Source of the DNA: Amycolatopsis sp. EV170708-02-1
GTDB taxonomy: Bacteria > Actinomycetota > Actinomycetes > Mycobacteriales > Pseudonocardiaceae
DNA length: 64,000 nucleotides
Assembly: GCF_022479115.1 (NCBI RefSeq)
Contig: NZ_CP092497.1
Span: 1,426,001 to 1,490,000, forward strand
Direction of reading: 5' to 3'
The notes below the pieces were generated by a model, which had not been told where the DNA came from, did not search any database, and saw only the letters and a list, made by a program, of their open reading frames with translations. This document shows positions 45,764 through 55,981 of this stretch, piece after piece (within the stretch, counting starts at the first letter, position 1; the number at the start of each line of letters is the position of its first letter). A program made the translations under genes and the position numbers.

Positions 45764-47137
45764 GTGTCGAATCCAACGCAGGATGAGCGCACGCCCGGCC
45801 GGACCGCCCCGCCGTCTTCCGACCGCCGCAGGGTCGCCTTCGCGACCGTCGTCGGTACCACCGTCGAGTGGTACGACTTCTTCGTTTACGCGTCCGCGGC
45901 AGGCCTCGTCTTCGGCAAGCTGTTCTTCTCCGGCCTCGGGGCGAACAGCACGCTCGTTTCCTTCGCCACGGTGGGCGTGAGCTTCCTGTTCCGCCCGCTC
46001 GGCGCGTTCCTCGCCGGGCACTTCGGCGACAAGTACGGCCGCCGGGTGGTCCTGGTGCTCACCCTGATCCTGATGGGCGCCGCGACCACCTTGATCGGTG
46101 TGCTCCCCACGTTCGACCAGATCGGTGTCCTCGCTCCGGTGCTGCTGATCCTGCTGCGGATCCTGCAAGGGGTTTCGGCGGGCGGGGAATGGGGTGGCGC
46201 GGTCCTGATGGCCGTCGAGCACGCGCCGTCGAAACGACGGGGGCTCTTCGGCGCCTCGCCGCAGATCGGTGTCCCGCTCGGGCTGCTGCTGGCCTCCGGT
46301 GTGCTGGCGCTGACCAGCCTGCTCGTCCCCGGGCAGGCGTTCCTCGACTGGGGCTGGCGGATCCCGTTCCTGCTCAGCGTCGGGCTGATCCTGGTCGGCC
46401 ACTACGTGCGGCGCCGGGTCGAGGAGAGCCCGGTGTTCCGGGAGATCGCCGAACGCCGTGAGCGGACGCGGACCCCGATCATCCAGCTGTTCCGCAAGCA
46501 CGCCGTGCTCGTCGTGGTGGCCGCGCTGGTGTTCGCGGGCAACAACGCCGTCGGCTACATGACCACCGGCGGCTACATCCAGAACTACGCGACCAACCCG
46601 AAGGGCCCGCTCGGCCTCGACCGCGGCCCGGTGCTGTGGGCGGTGACCGCGTCCGCGGCGACGTGGCTGCTCTCGACGTGGGCGGCGGGCACGGTCTCCG
46701 ACCGCATCGGCAGGAGGCGCACCTACGTCGTCGGCTGGATCGCCCAGCTCGCCGGCATCGCGGTGCTCTTCCCCTTGGTGGACACCGGGAACATCTTGTT
46801 GCTGGCGCTGGGTTTGATCATTCTCAGCGTCGGGCTCGGGTTCACCTACGGCCAGCAGGCGGCGTTCTACGCGGAGCTGTTCCCCGCGTCCATCCGGTTC
46901 TCCGGCGTCTCGATCTCGTACGCGCTGGGCGCGATCCTCGGTGGCGCGTTCGCGCCGACGATCGCGACGGCGCTGGTCGACGCGACCGGCACTTCGGTGT
47001 CCGTCGCCGTCTACCTGGCCGGGATGACCGTCGTCGGTCTCATCGCCACCTTGCTGTTGCGTGACCGGTCGGGAATCCCGCTCGGGCCCGACCACGAGGC
47101 CGAGCAGGCGGTCAGCCCGCTGCGCTTCTCGAAGTGA
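45764..47137 (+). CDS. MHS-family (MFS) proton symporter, probable aromatic-acid uptake
   Basis: The 457-aa membrane protein has 12 predicted helices. The start RRRVAFATVVGTTVEWYDFFVYA and the GHFGDKYGRR loop are typical of the metabolite:H+ symporter group (ShiA, PcaT, KgtP). It is divergent from the hpaG operon and beside hpaBC, so 4-hydroxyphenylacetate or a relative is the likely substrate. GTG 45764 has AAAGGAG five to six bases upstream; an earlier ATG at 45747 is in another frame. Its last 24 bases recur 381 bp downstream. Confidence 0.82.
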   Translation: MSNPTQDERTPGRTAPPSSDRRRVAFATVVGTTVEWYDFFVYASAAGLVFGKLFFSGLGANSTLVSFATVGVSFLFRPLGAFLAGHFGDKYGRRVVLVLTLILMGAATTLIGVLPTFDQIGVLAPVLLILLRILQGVSAGGEWGGAVLMAVEHAPSKRRGLFGASPQIGVPLGLLLASGVLALTSLLVPGQAFLDWGWRIPFLLSVGLILVGHYVRRRVEESPVFREIAERRERTRTPIIQLFRKHAVLVVVAALVFAGNNAVGYMTTGGYIQNYATNPKGPLGLDRGPVLWAVTASAATWLLSTWAAGTVSDRIGRRRTYVVGWIAQLAGIAVLFPLVDTGNILLLALGLIILSVGLGFTYGQQAAFYAELFPASIRFSGVSISYALGAILGGAFAPTIATALVDATGTSVSVAVYLAGMTVVGLIATLLLRDRSGIPLGPDHEAEQAVSPLRFSK

Positions 47138-47200
47138 GGTCAAGCCGAACATGGCCTGGTCGGTGCGGGTGGTCACGAGGGTTCAGCATCGGCGGTGTCC

Positions 47201-47330
47201 GTGATTGACCGGACGACACGGGTGATCCGGCGGACGACACGCGTGACTGGGTGGACGACACGAGCGCGGGCGGGGTTTCGCCGAGAGGCGTCCGTCCGAA
47301 CACGCGTGTCGTCCGTCCAGTCACGCGAAA
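47201..47330. repeat. 21-bp-period repeat with inverted partner, copy 2
   Basis: GGACGACACG recurs at 47211, 47232 and 47253, an exact 21-bp period, with units opening GTGA at 47201, 47222 and 47243. An inverted relative (ACACGCGTGTCGTCCGTCC) follows at about 47300-47318. The ACACGCGTGAC core is shared with the copy after 17484. Confidence 0.65.
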
Positions 47331-47438
47331 CCGCCGTAAGGAACCGGTCCGCGGCCAATATTTTCGGGAACCAGTAGGTACCTAAAACACCCTTGGCCCT
47401 AACCCGAAACGGCACTCACGACCCACCCTTGACCAGGA

Positions 47439-47485
47439 ATGAAGGCTCCTTTCACCGCATCAGACGCGGCGAAGGGAGCCTTCAT
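47439..47485. terminator. Seven-nt-loop hairpin between convergent genes
   Basis: Arms 47439-47458 and 47466-47485 pair at 18 of 20 positions around ATCAGAC. It lies between the convergent MHS transporter and iclR genes, a position suited to bidirectional termination. Confidence 0.6.
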
Positions 47486-47536
47486 CCCACCGTGAGCCCG
47501 CTGCGCTTCTCGAAGTGACCACGCCGTCCGTGACGC

Positions 47537-48226
47537 TCACCCGCCGAGAGCGTCACGGACGGCCTTCGCCGCCGCCTTGAGCCGCTCCGCGAGCTCGGCG
47601 GGGGTTCGCGTGCTGGACAGGTAGACGACCGCGAGCGCGGCGGGAGCCTGGCCGCGCAAGGGAAGCGGCACGGCCACCGAGCTGAGGTTCTCGATCACCT
47701 CGCCGTGGCTGTCCGCGTAGCCGCGGTCGGCGACTTCGGTGATTCCCGCGGGCCAGTCCTCTTCCGGGAGCTGGGAAAGAATCGCGCGGCCGGGAGCGCC
47801 CGCGGTGAACGGATGCCTGGACCCCGGGCGCTGTGCGACGGACGCGACGGCGTGCCGGGGTTCCACGCTGACCAGGGTCACGCATTCCTCGCGGTCCATC
47901 ACCGCCACGAAACACGTCATGCCGAGTTCGTTCGCGACCGCGGTCAGTTCGGGCAGCGCCGCGGCCTGCAGATCGTGTTTGATCCCCGCCGCCAGCGCGG
48001 CCAGCCTCGCGCCGAGTTCGTATTTCCCGGCGGGTTCCCGGGTGAGGAGCCCGTGCTCTTCGAGGGTGCGGATGAGCCGGTACGCGATCGACCGGTGCAC
48101 GCCGAGCCGGTCGGCGATCCCGTCGACGCTGAGCGGTTCTTGGGCGTCGGCAAGGACTTCGAGGACGCGGATGCCGCGGCTGAGCGTCTGGGACGTGCTC
48201 GCGGTCTTGCGGGAGTCCGAAACCAT
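47537..48226 (-). CDS. IclR-family regulator
   Basis: The 229-aa regulator has an N-terminal winged helix (GIRVLEVLADAQEPLSVDGIADRLGVHRSIAYRLI) and a GAF-like effector domain (MTCFVAVMDREECVTLVSVE, HPFTAGAPGRAIL). It is divergent from hpaC-hpaB, and many IclR proteins control aromatic catabolism. Its ATG (48224-48226) overlaps the palindrome ATCGTATACGAT. The stop lies 18 bp from the 24-bp repeat. Confidence 0.85.
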   Translation of the reverse strand: MVSDSRKTASTSQTLSRGIRVLEVLADAQEPLSVDGIADRLGVHRSIAYRLIRTLEEHGLLTREPAGKYELGARLAALAAGIKHDLQAAALPELTAVANELGMTCFVAVMDREECVTLVSVEPRHAVASVAQRPGSRHPFTAGAPGRAILSQLPEEDWPAGITEVADRGYADSHGEVIENLSSVAVPLPLRGQAPAALAVVYLSSTRTPAELAERLKAAAKAVRDALGG

Positions 48227-48236
48227 CGTATACGAT
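48225..48236. promoter_or_regulatory. Perfect 12-bp GntR-type palindrome
   Basis: ATCGTATACGAT fits the FadR-subfamily consensus T-N-GT-N2-AC-N-A. It overlaps the iclR start codon and lies 50 bp before hpaC, so binding would affect both. The regulator at 43477 is the obvious candidate. Confidence 0.55.
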
Positions 48237-48258
48237 CCATTTCGATAGTTGAACTGGC

Positions 48259-48275
48259 TGTTCGATTATAGAACA
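48259..48275. promoter_or_regulatory. TGTTC-N7-GAACA inverted repeat before hpaC
   Basis: This symmetric site lies 10 bp before the hpaC start. Its size and form are plausible for the adjacent IclR regulator. Another GAAC/GTTC pair (48251-48263) overlaps it. Confidence 0.5.
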
Positions 48276-48285
48276 GGAACCGACG

Positions 48286-48819
48286 ATGATGTCACGCGAA
48301 ACCAGTTTCCCGCCGGGATCGAGCCTGTATCGGCCACCCGCGCAGTTCTTCCGAGGCTGTCTGGGCCGGTTCGCGACGGGTGTCGCGGTGGTGACCTTCG
48401 ACGCCGCGACGAAACGGCACGGCCTGACGGTGAACTCCTTCACCGCGGTCTCGATGGATCCGCCGCTCGTACTCGTCTCGATCCAGCGCACGGTCAAAAG
48501 CCACGACCTGCTGACAGGCCGTCCGTTCGCGGTCAACGTCCTCGGCGCCGAGCAGGAGGCGCTCGCGATGAACTTCGCCGGCCGCCCCACTCCCGAAGGC
48601 GCGCCGACGTGGGTCGAGGGCGGGCACGCGCCAAGGCTCGCCGGTGTGCTGAGCTGGTTCGACTGCACGCCATGGGCCACCTACGACGGCGGCGATCACA
48701 CCCTGTTCCTCGGTGAGGTGCGGGAGTTCGACTACCGCTCCGGTGACGCGCTCGGCTTCGTCGACGGGCGGTTCTCGACGATCCACGAATCCGCGCAAGG
48801 CCACGAATCCCTGTTCTGA
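48286..48819 (+). CDS. hpaC: Flavin reductase partner of hydroxyphenylacetate monooxygenase
   Basis: The 177-aa flavin-reductase-domain protein (FMN-binding split barrel) has GRFATGVAVVTF, the NSFTAVSMDPPLVLVSI strand-turn and FAVNVLGAEQ. It supplies reduced flavin to HpaB. Two tandem ATGs open the gene; either may be used. The stop lies 30 bp before hpaB with GAGAAGGAG between. Confidence 0.88.
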   Translation: MMSRETSFPPGSSLYRPPAQFFRGCLGRFATGVAVVTFDAATKRHGLTVNSFTAVSMDPPLVLVSIQRTVKSHDLLTGRPFAVNVLGAEQEALAMNFAGRPTPEGAPTWVEGGHAPRLAGVLSWFDCTPWATYDGGDHTLFLGEVREFDYRSGDALGFVDGRFSTIHESAQGHESLF

Positions 48820-48849
48820 CAACGACGTCCACCCGAGAAGGAGCACGAC

Positions 48850-50310
48850 ATGGGAGCCCGTACCGGACAGCAGTACCTCGACAAGCTCAACGCGATGACA
48901 CCGGAGTTGTACGTCGACGGCGAGAAGGTGACCTCGAAGGTCGCCGAGCATGCGGCGTTCCGCAACAACGCGCTGACCTACGCGAAGCTGTTCGACCTCC
49001 AGCACGACCCGGCGCACCGTGACGTCCTGACCTACGAATCGCCGACGACGGGGGAGCGGGTCGGCATGTCGTTCCTGGTGCCGCGCAGCGAAGAAGACCT
49101 CAAACGCCGTCGCGCCGCCTTCTCCGTCTGGGCGGAGTATTCGAACGGTTTCCTGGGGCGCACCGGCGACTACATGAACTCGTCGCTCACCGCGCTCTCG
49201 ACCGCGAAGAAGTTCTTCTCCCAGGCCGATCCCGTCTACGGCGAGCGCATCGAGAAGTACTACGAGATGGCGCGCGAGAACGATCTGCTCGCGACGCACA
49301 CCCTGATCCCGCCGCAGGTGAACCGCTCGGTTTCGGGCAGCCAGCAGGGTGGCGGCAACCTGTCGGCGAAGGTGGTCGAGGAACGGGAGGACGGCATCGT
49401 CGTCCGCGGCGCCCGCATGCTCGCCACCATCGCGCCGATCGCCGACGAACTCCTGGTCTTCCCGTCGACCGTCCTGCGCGGCACCCCCGAGGACGCCCCG
49501 TATTCCTACGCTTTCGCCGTCCCGAACGACGCGCCCGGGCTGAAGTACTTCTGCCGCGCCGGGCTCGACCACGGTCGCTCGCACTTCGACGAACCGCTCG
49601 CCTCCCGGTTCGAGGAGATGGACGCGGTCGTGGTGTTCGACGACGTCTTCGTCCCGAACGAGAGGGTCTTCCTGCTGGGACATCCGGAACTGTGCAACGC
49701 GTGGTACTCCCAGACCGGCGCCGGCGCGCTCATGACCCATCAGGTCGTCACCCGCACGCTGGCCAAGACGGAGTTCTACCTCGGGCTCGCCAGTGAGATC
49801 GCCGCCGCGATCGGCATCGGCGGCTTCCAGCACATCCAGCAGGACCTGTCGGAGCTGATCTCCTACGTCGAGATCGAGAAGGCCGTGCTGCGTGCGGCGG
49901 AGGCCGACGGCAAGCTCAGCGAGGACGGCGTTTTCCTGCCCAAGTGGGAGGTCCTGAACGCCGCACGGAACTGGTACCCCACGAAGGTCTCGCCGCGGCT
50001 GACCGAGATCATCCGCAAGTTCTCCGCTTCCGGCCTCATGGCGCTGCCGGGCGAGGCGGACTTCGACGCGGAGGGCCGTCCCGACATCGACACGTACCTC
50101 CAGTCGGCCACCCTGCCGGCCAAGGACCGTGCGCGGCTGTTCAAGCTGGCGTTCGACGCGTCGGTCTCGAGTTTCGCCGGACGGGAGTCGCTGTACGAGT
50201 ACTTCTTCTTCGGCGACCCGGTGCGGATGGCCGGAGCCCAGGTGAACGCGTACCCGAGGGAGGCGTTGCAGGAACGGGTCCGGGAACTTTTGGCGCGCGA
50301 AGGCCGGTGA
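48850..50310 (+). CDS. hpaB: 4-hydroxyphenylacetate 3-monooxygenase, oxygenase subunit
   Basis: The 486-aa acyl-CoA-dehydrogenase-fold, FADH2-dependent monooxygenase has the family start RTGQQYLDKLN, THTLIPPQVNRS, a substrate-loop region near 195-215 and FDDVFVPNERVFL. It hydroxylates 4-hydroxyphenylacetate to homoprotocatechuate, the substrate of HpaD. Together with hpaC it forms a two-gene unit separate from, and divergent to, the lower-pathway operon. Confidence 0.92.
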   Translation: MGARTGQQYLDKLNAMTPELYVDGEKVTSKVAEHAAFRNNALTYAKLFDLQHDPAHRDVLTYESPTTGERVGMSFLVPRSEEDLKRRRAAFSVWAEYSNGFLGRTGDYMNSSLTALSTAKKFFSQADPVYGERIEKYYEMARENDLLATHTLIPPQVNRSVSGSQQGGGNLSAKVVEEREDGIVVRGARMLATIAPIADELLVFPSTVLRGTPEDAPYSYAFAVPNDAPGLKYFCRAGLDHGRSHFDEPLASRFEEMDAVVVFDDVFVPNERVFLLGHPELCNAWYSQTGAGALMTHQVVTRTLAKTEFYLGLASEIAAAIGIGGFQHIQQDLSELISYVEIEKAVLRAAEADGKLSEDGVFLPKWEVLNAARNWYPTKVSPRLTEIIRKFSASGLMALPGEADFDAEGRPDIDTYLQSATLPAKDRARLFKLAFDASVSSFAGRESLYEYFFFGDPVRMAGAQVNAYPREALQERVRELLAREGR

Positions 50311-50410
50311 GTGCGGATTTCGCCGAACGGATAGCGACAGCCGGTTGTTGCGAACCGCTTGGCATGGTGTTTCACCCCGGCTTTTCGCGTCAAGGGTGAC
50401 CGCCCGTCCC

Positions 50411-50555
50411 GAACTCGCGTGCTTGAAGGCGGAACTCGCGTGCTTGGGGCCGTAACTCACGGGCCGCGTGAGTTACGCCTCCAAGCACGCGAGTTACGGC
50501 CCCAAGCACGCGAGTTACGGCCCCAAGCACGCGAGTGTCGTGCGCAAGCACGCGG
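50411..50555. repeat. 21-bp-period repeat with inverted partner, copy 3
   Basis: The left half has two units with CTCGCGTGCTTG; the right half has at least three inverted units with CCAAGCACGCGAGTTACGG-type sequence, period 21. The two halves can fold into one long stem around 50459-50467. Units share GCGTGCTTGG and CCGTAACTC with the repeat after 17484. There are no unique spacers, so it is not CRISPR. It fills most of the 357-bp gap between hpaB and furA. Confidence 0.7.
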
Positions 50556-50632
50556 GGAAGGGTCCCGAGGTGGGCTCCGTGCAGGGCGGATCGCTGCGGG
50601 AGGGGGCGGGACACGCCCGGGATCCTGCGAAC

Positions 50633-53366
<2,734 letters not shown>

Positions 53367-53381
53367 TCCAGGTCTGAAAGG

Positions 53382-53419
53382 TCCGGGCCCGTCGCTTCCG
53401 CGGCGGGCCCGGATTTTTT
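53382..53419 (+). terminator. Intrinsic terminator of furA-katG
   Basis: A GC-rich stem of 14 bp with one mismatch (53382-53395 with 53400-53413, loop TTCC) is followed by six T residues (53414-53419). It ends exactly at the stop codon of the convergent SnoaL-like gene. Confidence 0.88.
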
Positions 53420-53874
53420 CAGACGTCGCCGGACGCCAGCAGGGTCAGCAGTTCGGCGTGCCCGGCCTGGGTGATCAGGCTGGCGGCGTCGAAGTAGATG
53501 CGCTCGTTGGTGATCCGGTCCTCGTCGAAGAAGAACACCGCGATGATCGGCACCCGGAACGCCTTGCCGGTCGGCGGACGGCCGTAGAACTCGCCGAGGT
53601 TGGTGCCGAGCAGGTCGAACTCGACGATGACCGACTCGTCGGCGAAGTGGTAGCGGACGTTGTCGTGCCGCTGGTCCGGGAACGCCGTGCGGGTCATGCG
53701 GTAGTACGCCATGACCTCTTCGTCGCCGTCGAAGATCTGCCCGGTCGCCATGATCTCGTAGTGCGGGTGCCCGTTGAAGGTGCCCAGTGTGCGGTCGAAC
53801 TCGTGGGCCACCTCGGTGTCCATGTGCTCTTCGATGATCTTGTGGCGGCGCTCGCGCAGGTCTTCGCTGATCAC
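53419..53874 (-). CDS. SnoaL-like (NTF2-fold) protein
   Basis: The 151-aa NTF2-like cone-fold protein has YEIMATGQIFDGDEEVMAYYRMTRTAFPDQRHD, the pattern of SnoaL-type cyclases and ester cyclases. Substrate is unknown. The GTG start (53874) overlaps the stop of the upstream secreted-protein gene (GTGA), suggesting coupled translation with an exported partner. Confidence 0.75.
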   Translation of the reverse strand: MISEDLRERRHKIIEEHMDTEVAHEFDRTLGTFNGHPHYEIMATGQIFDGDEEVMAYYRMTRTAFPDQRHDNVRYHFADESVIVEFDLLGTNLGEFYGRPPTGKAFRVPIIAVFFFDEDRITNERIYFDAASLITQAGHAELLTLLASGDV

Positions 53875-54767
53875 TGATCCTCCGGCTCGTTCCTGGTCGC
53901 GATCCGGAGCCTACCGCCCGCGGCCTCGTCGTCGGTGCCGTAGAGCAGGCTGCCGCACGAGCGCGAAAGGCAGGTCATGGCCTCGATCTTGTGGCCGGGG
54001 AAGTCGCCGATCCGCACCGGGGCGGGGGAGAGCGCGATCGAACCGTCGGAGCGGAGCACACCCGCCGCGTACACGGCCGAATCGAACGGGCCTTCGTCGC
54101 CGGGATCGGAGGCGGCCGAGACCAGGACGCGGTCGTCCGCGGTGATCTCGACGTCCGAGGTGTGCCGGACGTCCGTGGCCGGATACGGGACCCGGAACGG
54201 GGTCGACTTCGGCTTCTTGAAGGACAGCTTCGATACGGAGAACTCGGCGGAGTAGAGCGTGGCCGGCCGGGCGTCCTGGCCGCGGTCCGCCCAGACCGCG
54301 AACAATCGGTCATTCACCTTTTTCAGTGCGAAACCCTCGTAATTGTCTTCCGGGTCGCCCTTGGGCACCTGGAAAGTGCCGAGCACTTTCAGATGCCGGT
54401 CCTTCAGGGTGAAGTGAAAGCCCTTGCCGCCGCTGGCCAGCGCGACGAATTCGCCGGACTTTCCCGGCACCGCTTCGGCCGCTTCCAGGTCGACCGGGAG
54501 CTCGCCAGGCCAGTCGATCGAGTCCACCTTGGACACTTTGCCGTGATCGAGCCGGACCCGGACCGCCCGGTTTTCGCCGGGCTTCTTGTTGTCTCGTAGG
54601 ACAAGTGCGTCGATCCTGCCGTCGTCCCGGTCGAGGACGGCGATCCCGCTGGCGCCGGAGGTCATGCCCGTGCCGATGGATTCCCAGCCGTCGCCCGCGA
54701 GCGCGGCGGACGGAAGGAGCAGGGGCAAAAGCAGGGCCGGAAGAATTGCGATGGGGGCGAATTTCAT
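53871..54767 (-). CDS. Secreted propeller-like hypothetical protein
   Basis: The 298-aa protein has a Sec signal peptide (ALLLPLLLPSAALA, cleavage near residue 24). The remainder shows repeated beta-blade patterns (GIAVLDRDDGRIDALVLRDN, YEGFALKKVNDRLFAVWADRG, EAMTCLSRSCGSLLYGTDDE). No catalytic motif is recognised. It shares the NYEGFA/NNEGFAI turn with the next gene, suggesting paralogy or a common fold. It follows that gene by 12 bp. Confidence 0.7.
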   Translation of the reverse strand: MKFAPIAILPALLLPLLLPSAALAGDGWESIGTGMTSGASGIAVLDRDDGRIDALVLRDNKKPGENRAVRVRLDHGKVSKVDSIDWPGELPVDLEAAEAVPGKSGEFVALASGGKGFHFTLKDRHLKVLGTFQVPKGDPEDNYEGFALKKVNDRLFAVWADRGQDARPATLYSAEFSVSKLSFKKPKSTPFRVPYPATDVRHTSDVEITADDRVLVSAASDPGDEGPFDSAVYAAGVLRSDGSIALSPAPVRIGDFPGHKIEAMTCLSRSCGSLLYGTDDEAAGGRLRIATRNEPEDQ

Positions 54768-54779
54768 GTCGAGCCCCCT

Positions 54780-55790
54780 TCAGCCGCAGGAGAGGGTGCC
54801 GGCGCGGAGCGCGTGGCCGCCGTCGTTCCCGTCGTCGGCCCAGACCACCTGCTTGGTCCCGGAGGTACACGTGGCCGAGATCGCGAAACCTTCGTTGTTG
54901 TAGTCCGGCATTCCGCCGGGACGGTCGTACGTGGCCGTGACGGCGAACTTGCCCTGCGCGTCGACGGCCAGCGTCGTCGAGTCGCCGCCGCAGTTGTCGT
55001 CGCAGACCGCCCACAGCTTGCCGGTCGAAGCCTCGTACTCGAGTTCCATGATCGAGGCGAGCCCGCTCGCGAAACTCGCGACCCGGGTGTACTTCCCGCC
55101 CGCCTGGTCGAGCGCGTAGGCGTAGATCATGCCGTTGCTTTCGAGGCCCACGAGGTAGAGGCCGGTGCCGTGGCCGGGGTAGCTGCTCGGGTTGTACGGC
55201 GCCTTCGTGCGCTGGTCCACGAACCCCTTGGCGGTGAGGGCGCTGTCCGGGATCCACGACACGGCTTCGAGGCCGTCGTTCGCCGATACCTTCGGCAGGT
55301 CCGCCGTCAGATCCCATTCGGCCTTCGCGGTGAGGGTCTTGGCCGTGCCGGCGACGTCGTACCGGAGCACCTTGAGCGCGCTCGTCTTGCTGTTGTCGCC
55401 GTCGCGCTCGGTGGCCGCGACCACGCCGTCCGGGGTGGCCACGACTGCTTCGGCGTCGGGGTCGCCCTTGCCGCTGCGGTAGCGCAGTTGCTTGCCCGAC
55501 GACCAGCCGTTGGCGGTGTCCGGCTGCCATTTCGACCCGTTGCGCACGAGGCGGTACAGCGTGCCGGGGCCGTTCTTGACCGCCCAGAGGACGTCCGGGC
55601 CGCCGAACGACAGGCCGCTCATGTTGCCGCCGAGGACGTTCGAACCGTCGGCGTTCGCGACGTCCGAACCGCCCGGCCACGGGCTGTTCGCCGTCGTGGT
55701 CGCGGTGGCGGCGGTGGCGGGCAGGACCAGCAGGGCCGCGGCGACGGCGGCCACGGCGGCGGGTCGGATCCGGCGAGGTGATCGGGGCAT
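54780..55790 (-). CDS. Secreted beta-propeller-like protein
   Basis: The 336-aa exported protein has a signal peptide ending near TAATA (about 32). Blade-like repeats such as NMSGLSFGGPDVLWAVKNGPGTLYRL, PDAEAVVATPDGVVAATER and LEYEASTGKLWAVCDDNCGG suggest a six-bladed propeller with a phytase-like or lactonase-like fold. A CDDNC pair may form a disulfide. Start ATG 55790 has AGGAG seven bases upstream. It is first of a three-gene operon with the following secreted protein and SnoaL-like protein. Confidence 0.75.
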   Translation of the reverse strand: MPRSPRRIRPAAVAAVAAALLVLPATAATATTTANSPWPGGSDVANADGSNVLGGNMSGLSFGGPDVLWAVKNGPGTLYRLVRNGSKWQPDTANGWSSGKQLRYRSGKGDPDAEAVVATPDGVVAATERDGDNSKTSALKVLRYDVAGTAKTLTAKAEWDLTADLPKVSANDGLEAVSWIPDSALTAKGFVDQRTKAPYNPSSYPGHGTGLYLVGLESNGMIYAYALDQAGGKYTRVASFASGLASIMELEYEASTGKLWAVCDDNCGGDSTTLAVDAQGKFAVTATYDRPGGMPDYNNEGFAISATCTSGTKQVVWADDGNDGGHALRAGTLSCG

Positions 55791-55902
55791 TCGCGCTCCT
55801 TCGGGCGGACGAAGTGGGTCGCGGCGTGTCGTCATAAGTTAAGTAAGTTTCCTTACAAATACAAGATATCGCCAGATTCTCACGAAATGAAGCAACGTTG
55901 GA

Positions 55903-55958
55903 TTTACAAAAGATGTCCTCTTGTCAAACTGGGTGTACAGGACCTATGGTTTTGTAAA
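55903..55958 (+). promoter_or_regulatory. alkB promoter flanked by a 9-bp inverted repeat
   Basis: TTGTCA (55921-55926) and TATGGT (55945-55950) with 18-bp spacing form a likely promoter. TTTACAAAA (55903-55911) and its exact complement TTTTGTAAA (55950-55958) bracket it, 38 bp apart. A TetR-type protein from 58930 could bind both arms. A second pair, CTGGGT/ACCCAG (929-934 and 958-963 of 55xxx), may form a leader hairpin. Confidence 0.55.
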
Positions 55959-55981
55959 CCCAGCCAATGGAGGAGGGTGCG

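Larger units (their letters stand above)
47114..47518. repeat. 24-bp direct repeat flanking a 357-bp insertion
   Basis: The last 24 bases of the MHS transporter gene (47114-47137, including its stop) recur exactly at 47495-47518, directly ahead of the iclR 3' end. The 357 bp between them holds the 21-bp-period array and a 7-nt-loop hairpin. This is what an insertion with a long target duplication, or a tandem duplication, would leave. No transposase is present. Confidence 0.6.

Noticed and set aside
50411..50555. CRISPR array
   Set aside because: The 21-bp units are contiguous, degenerate and partly inverted, with no unique spacers and no cas genes.
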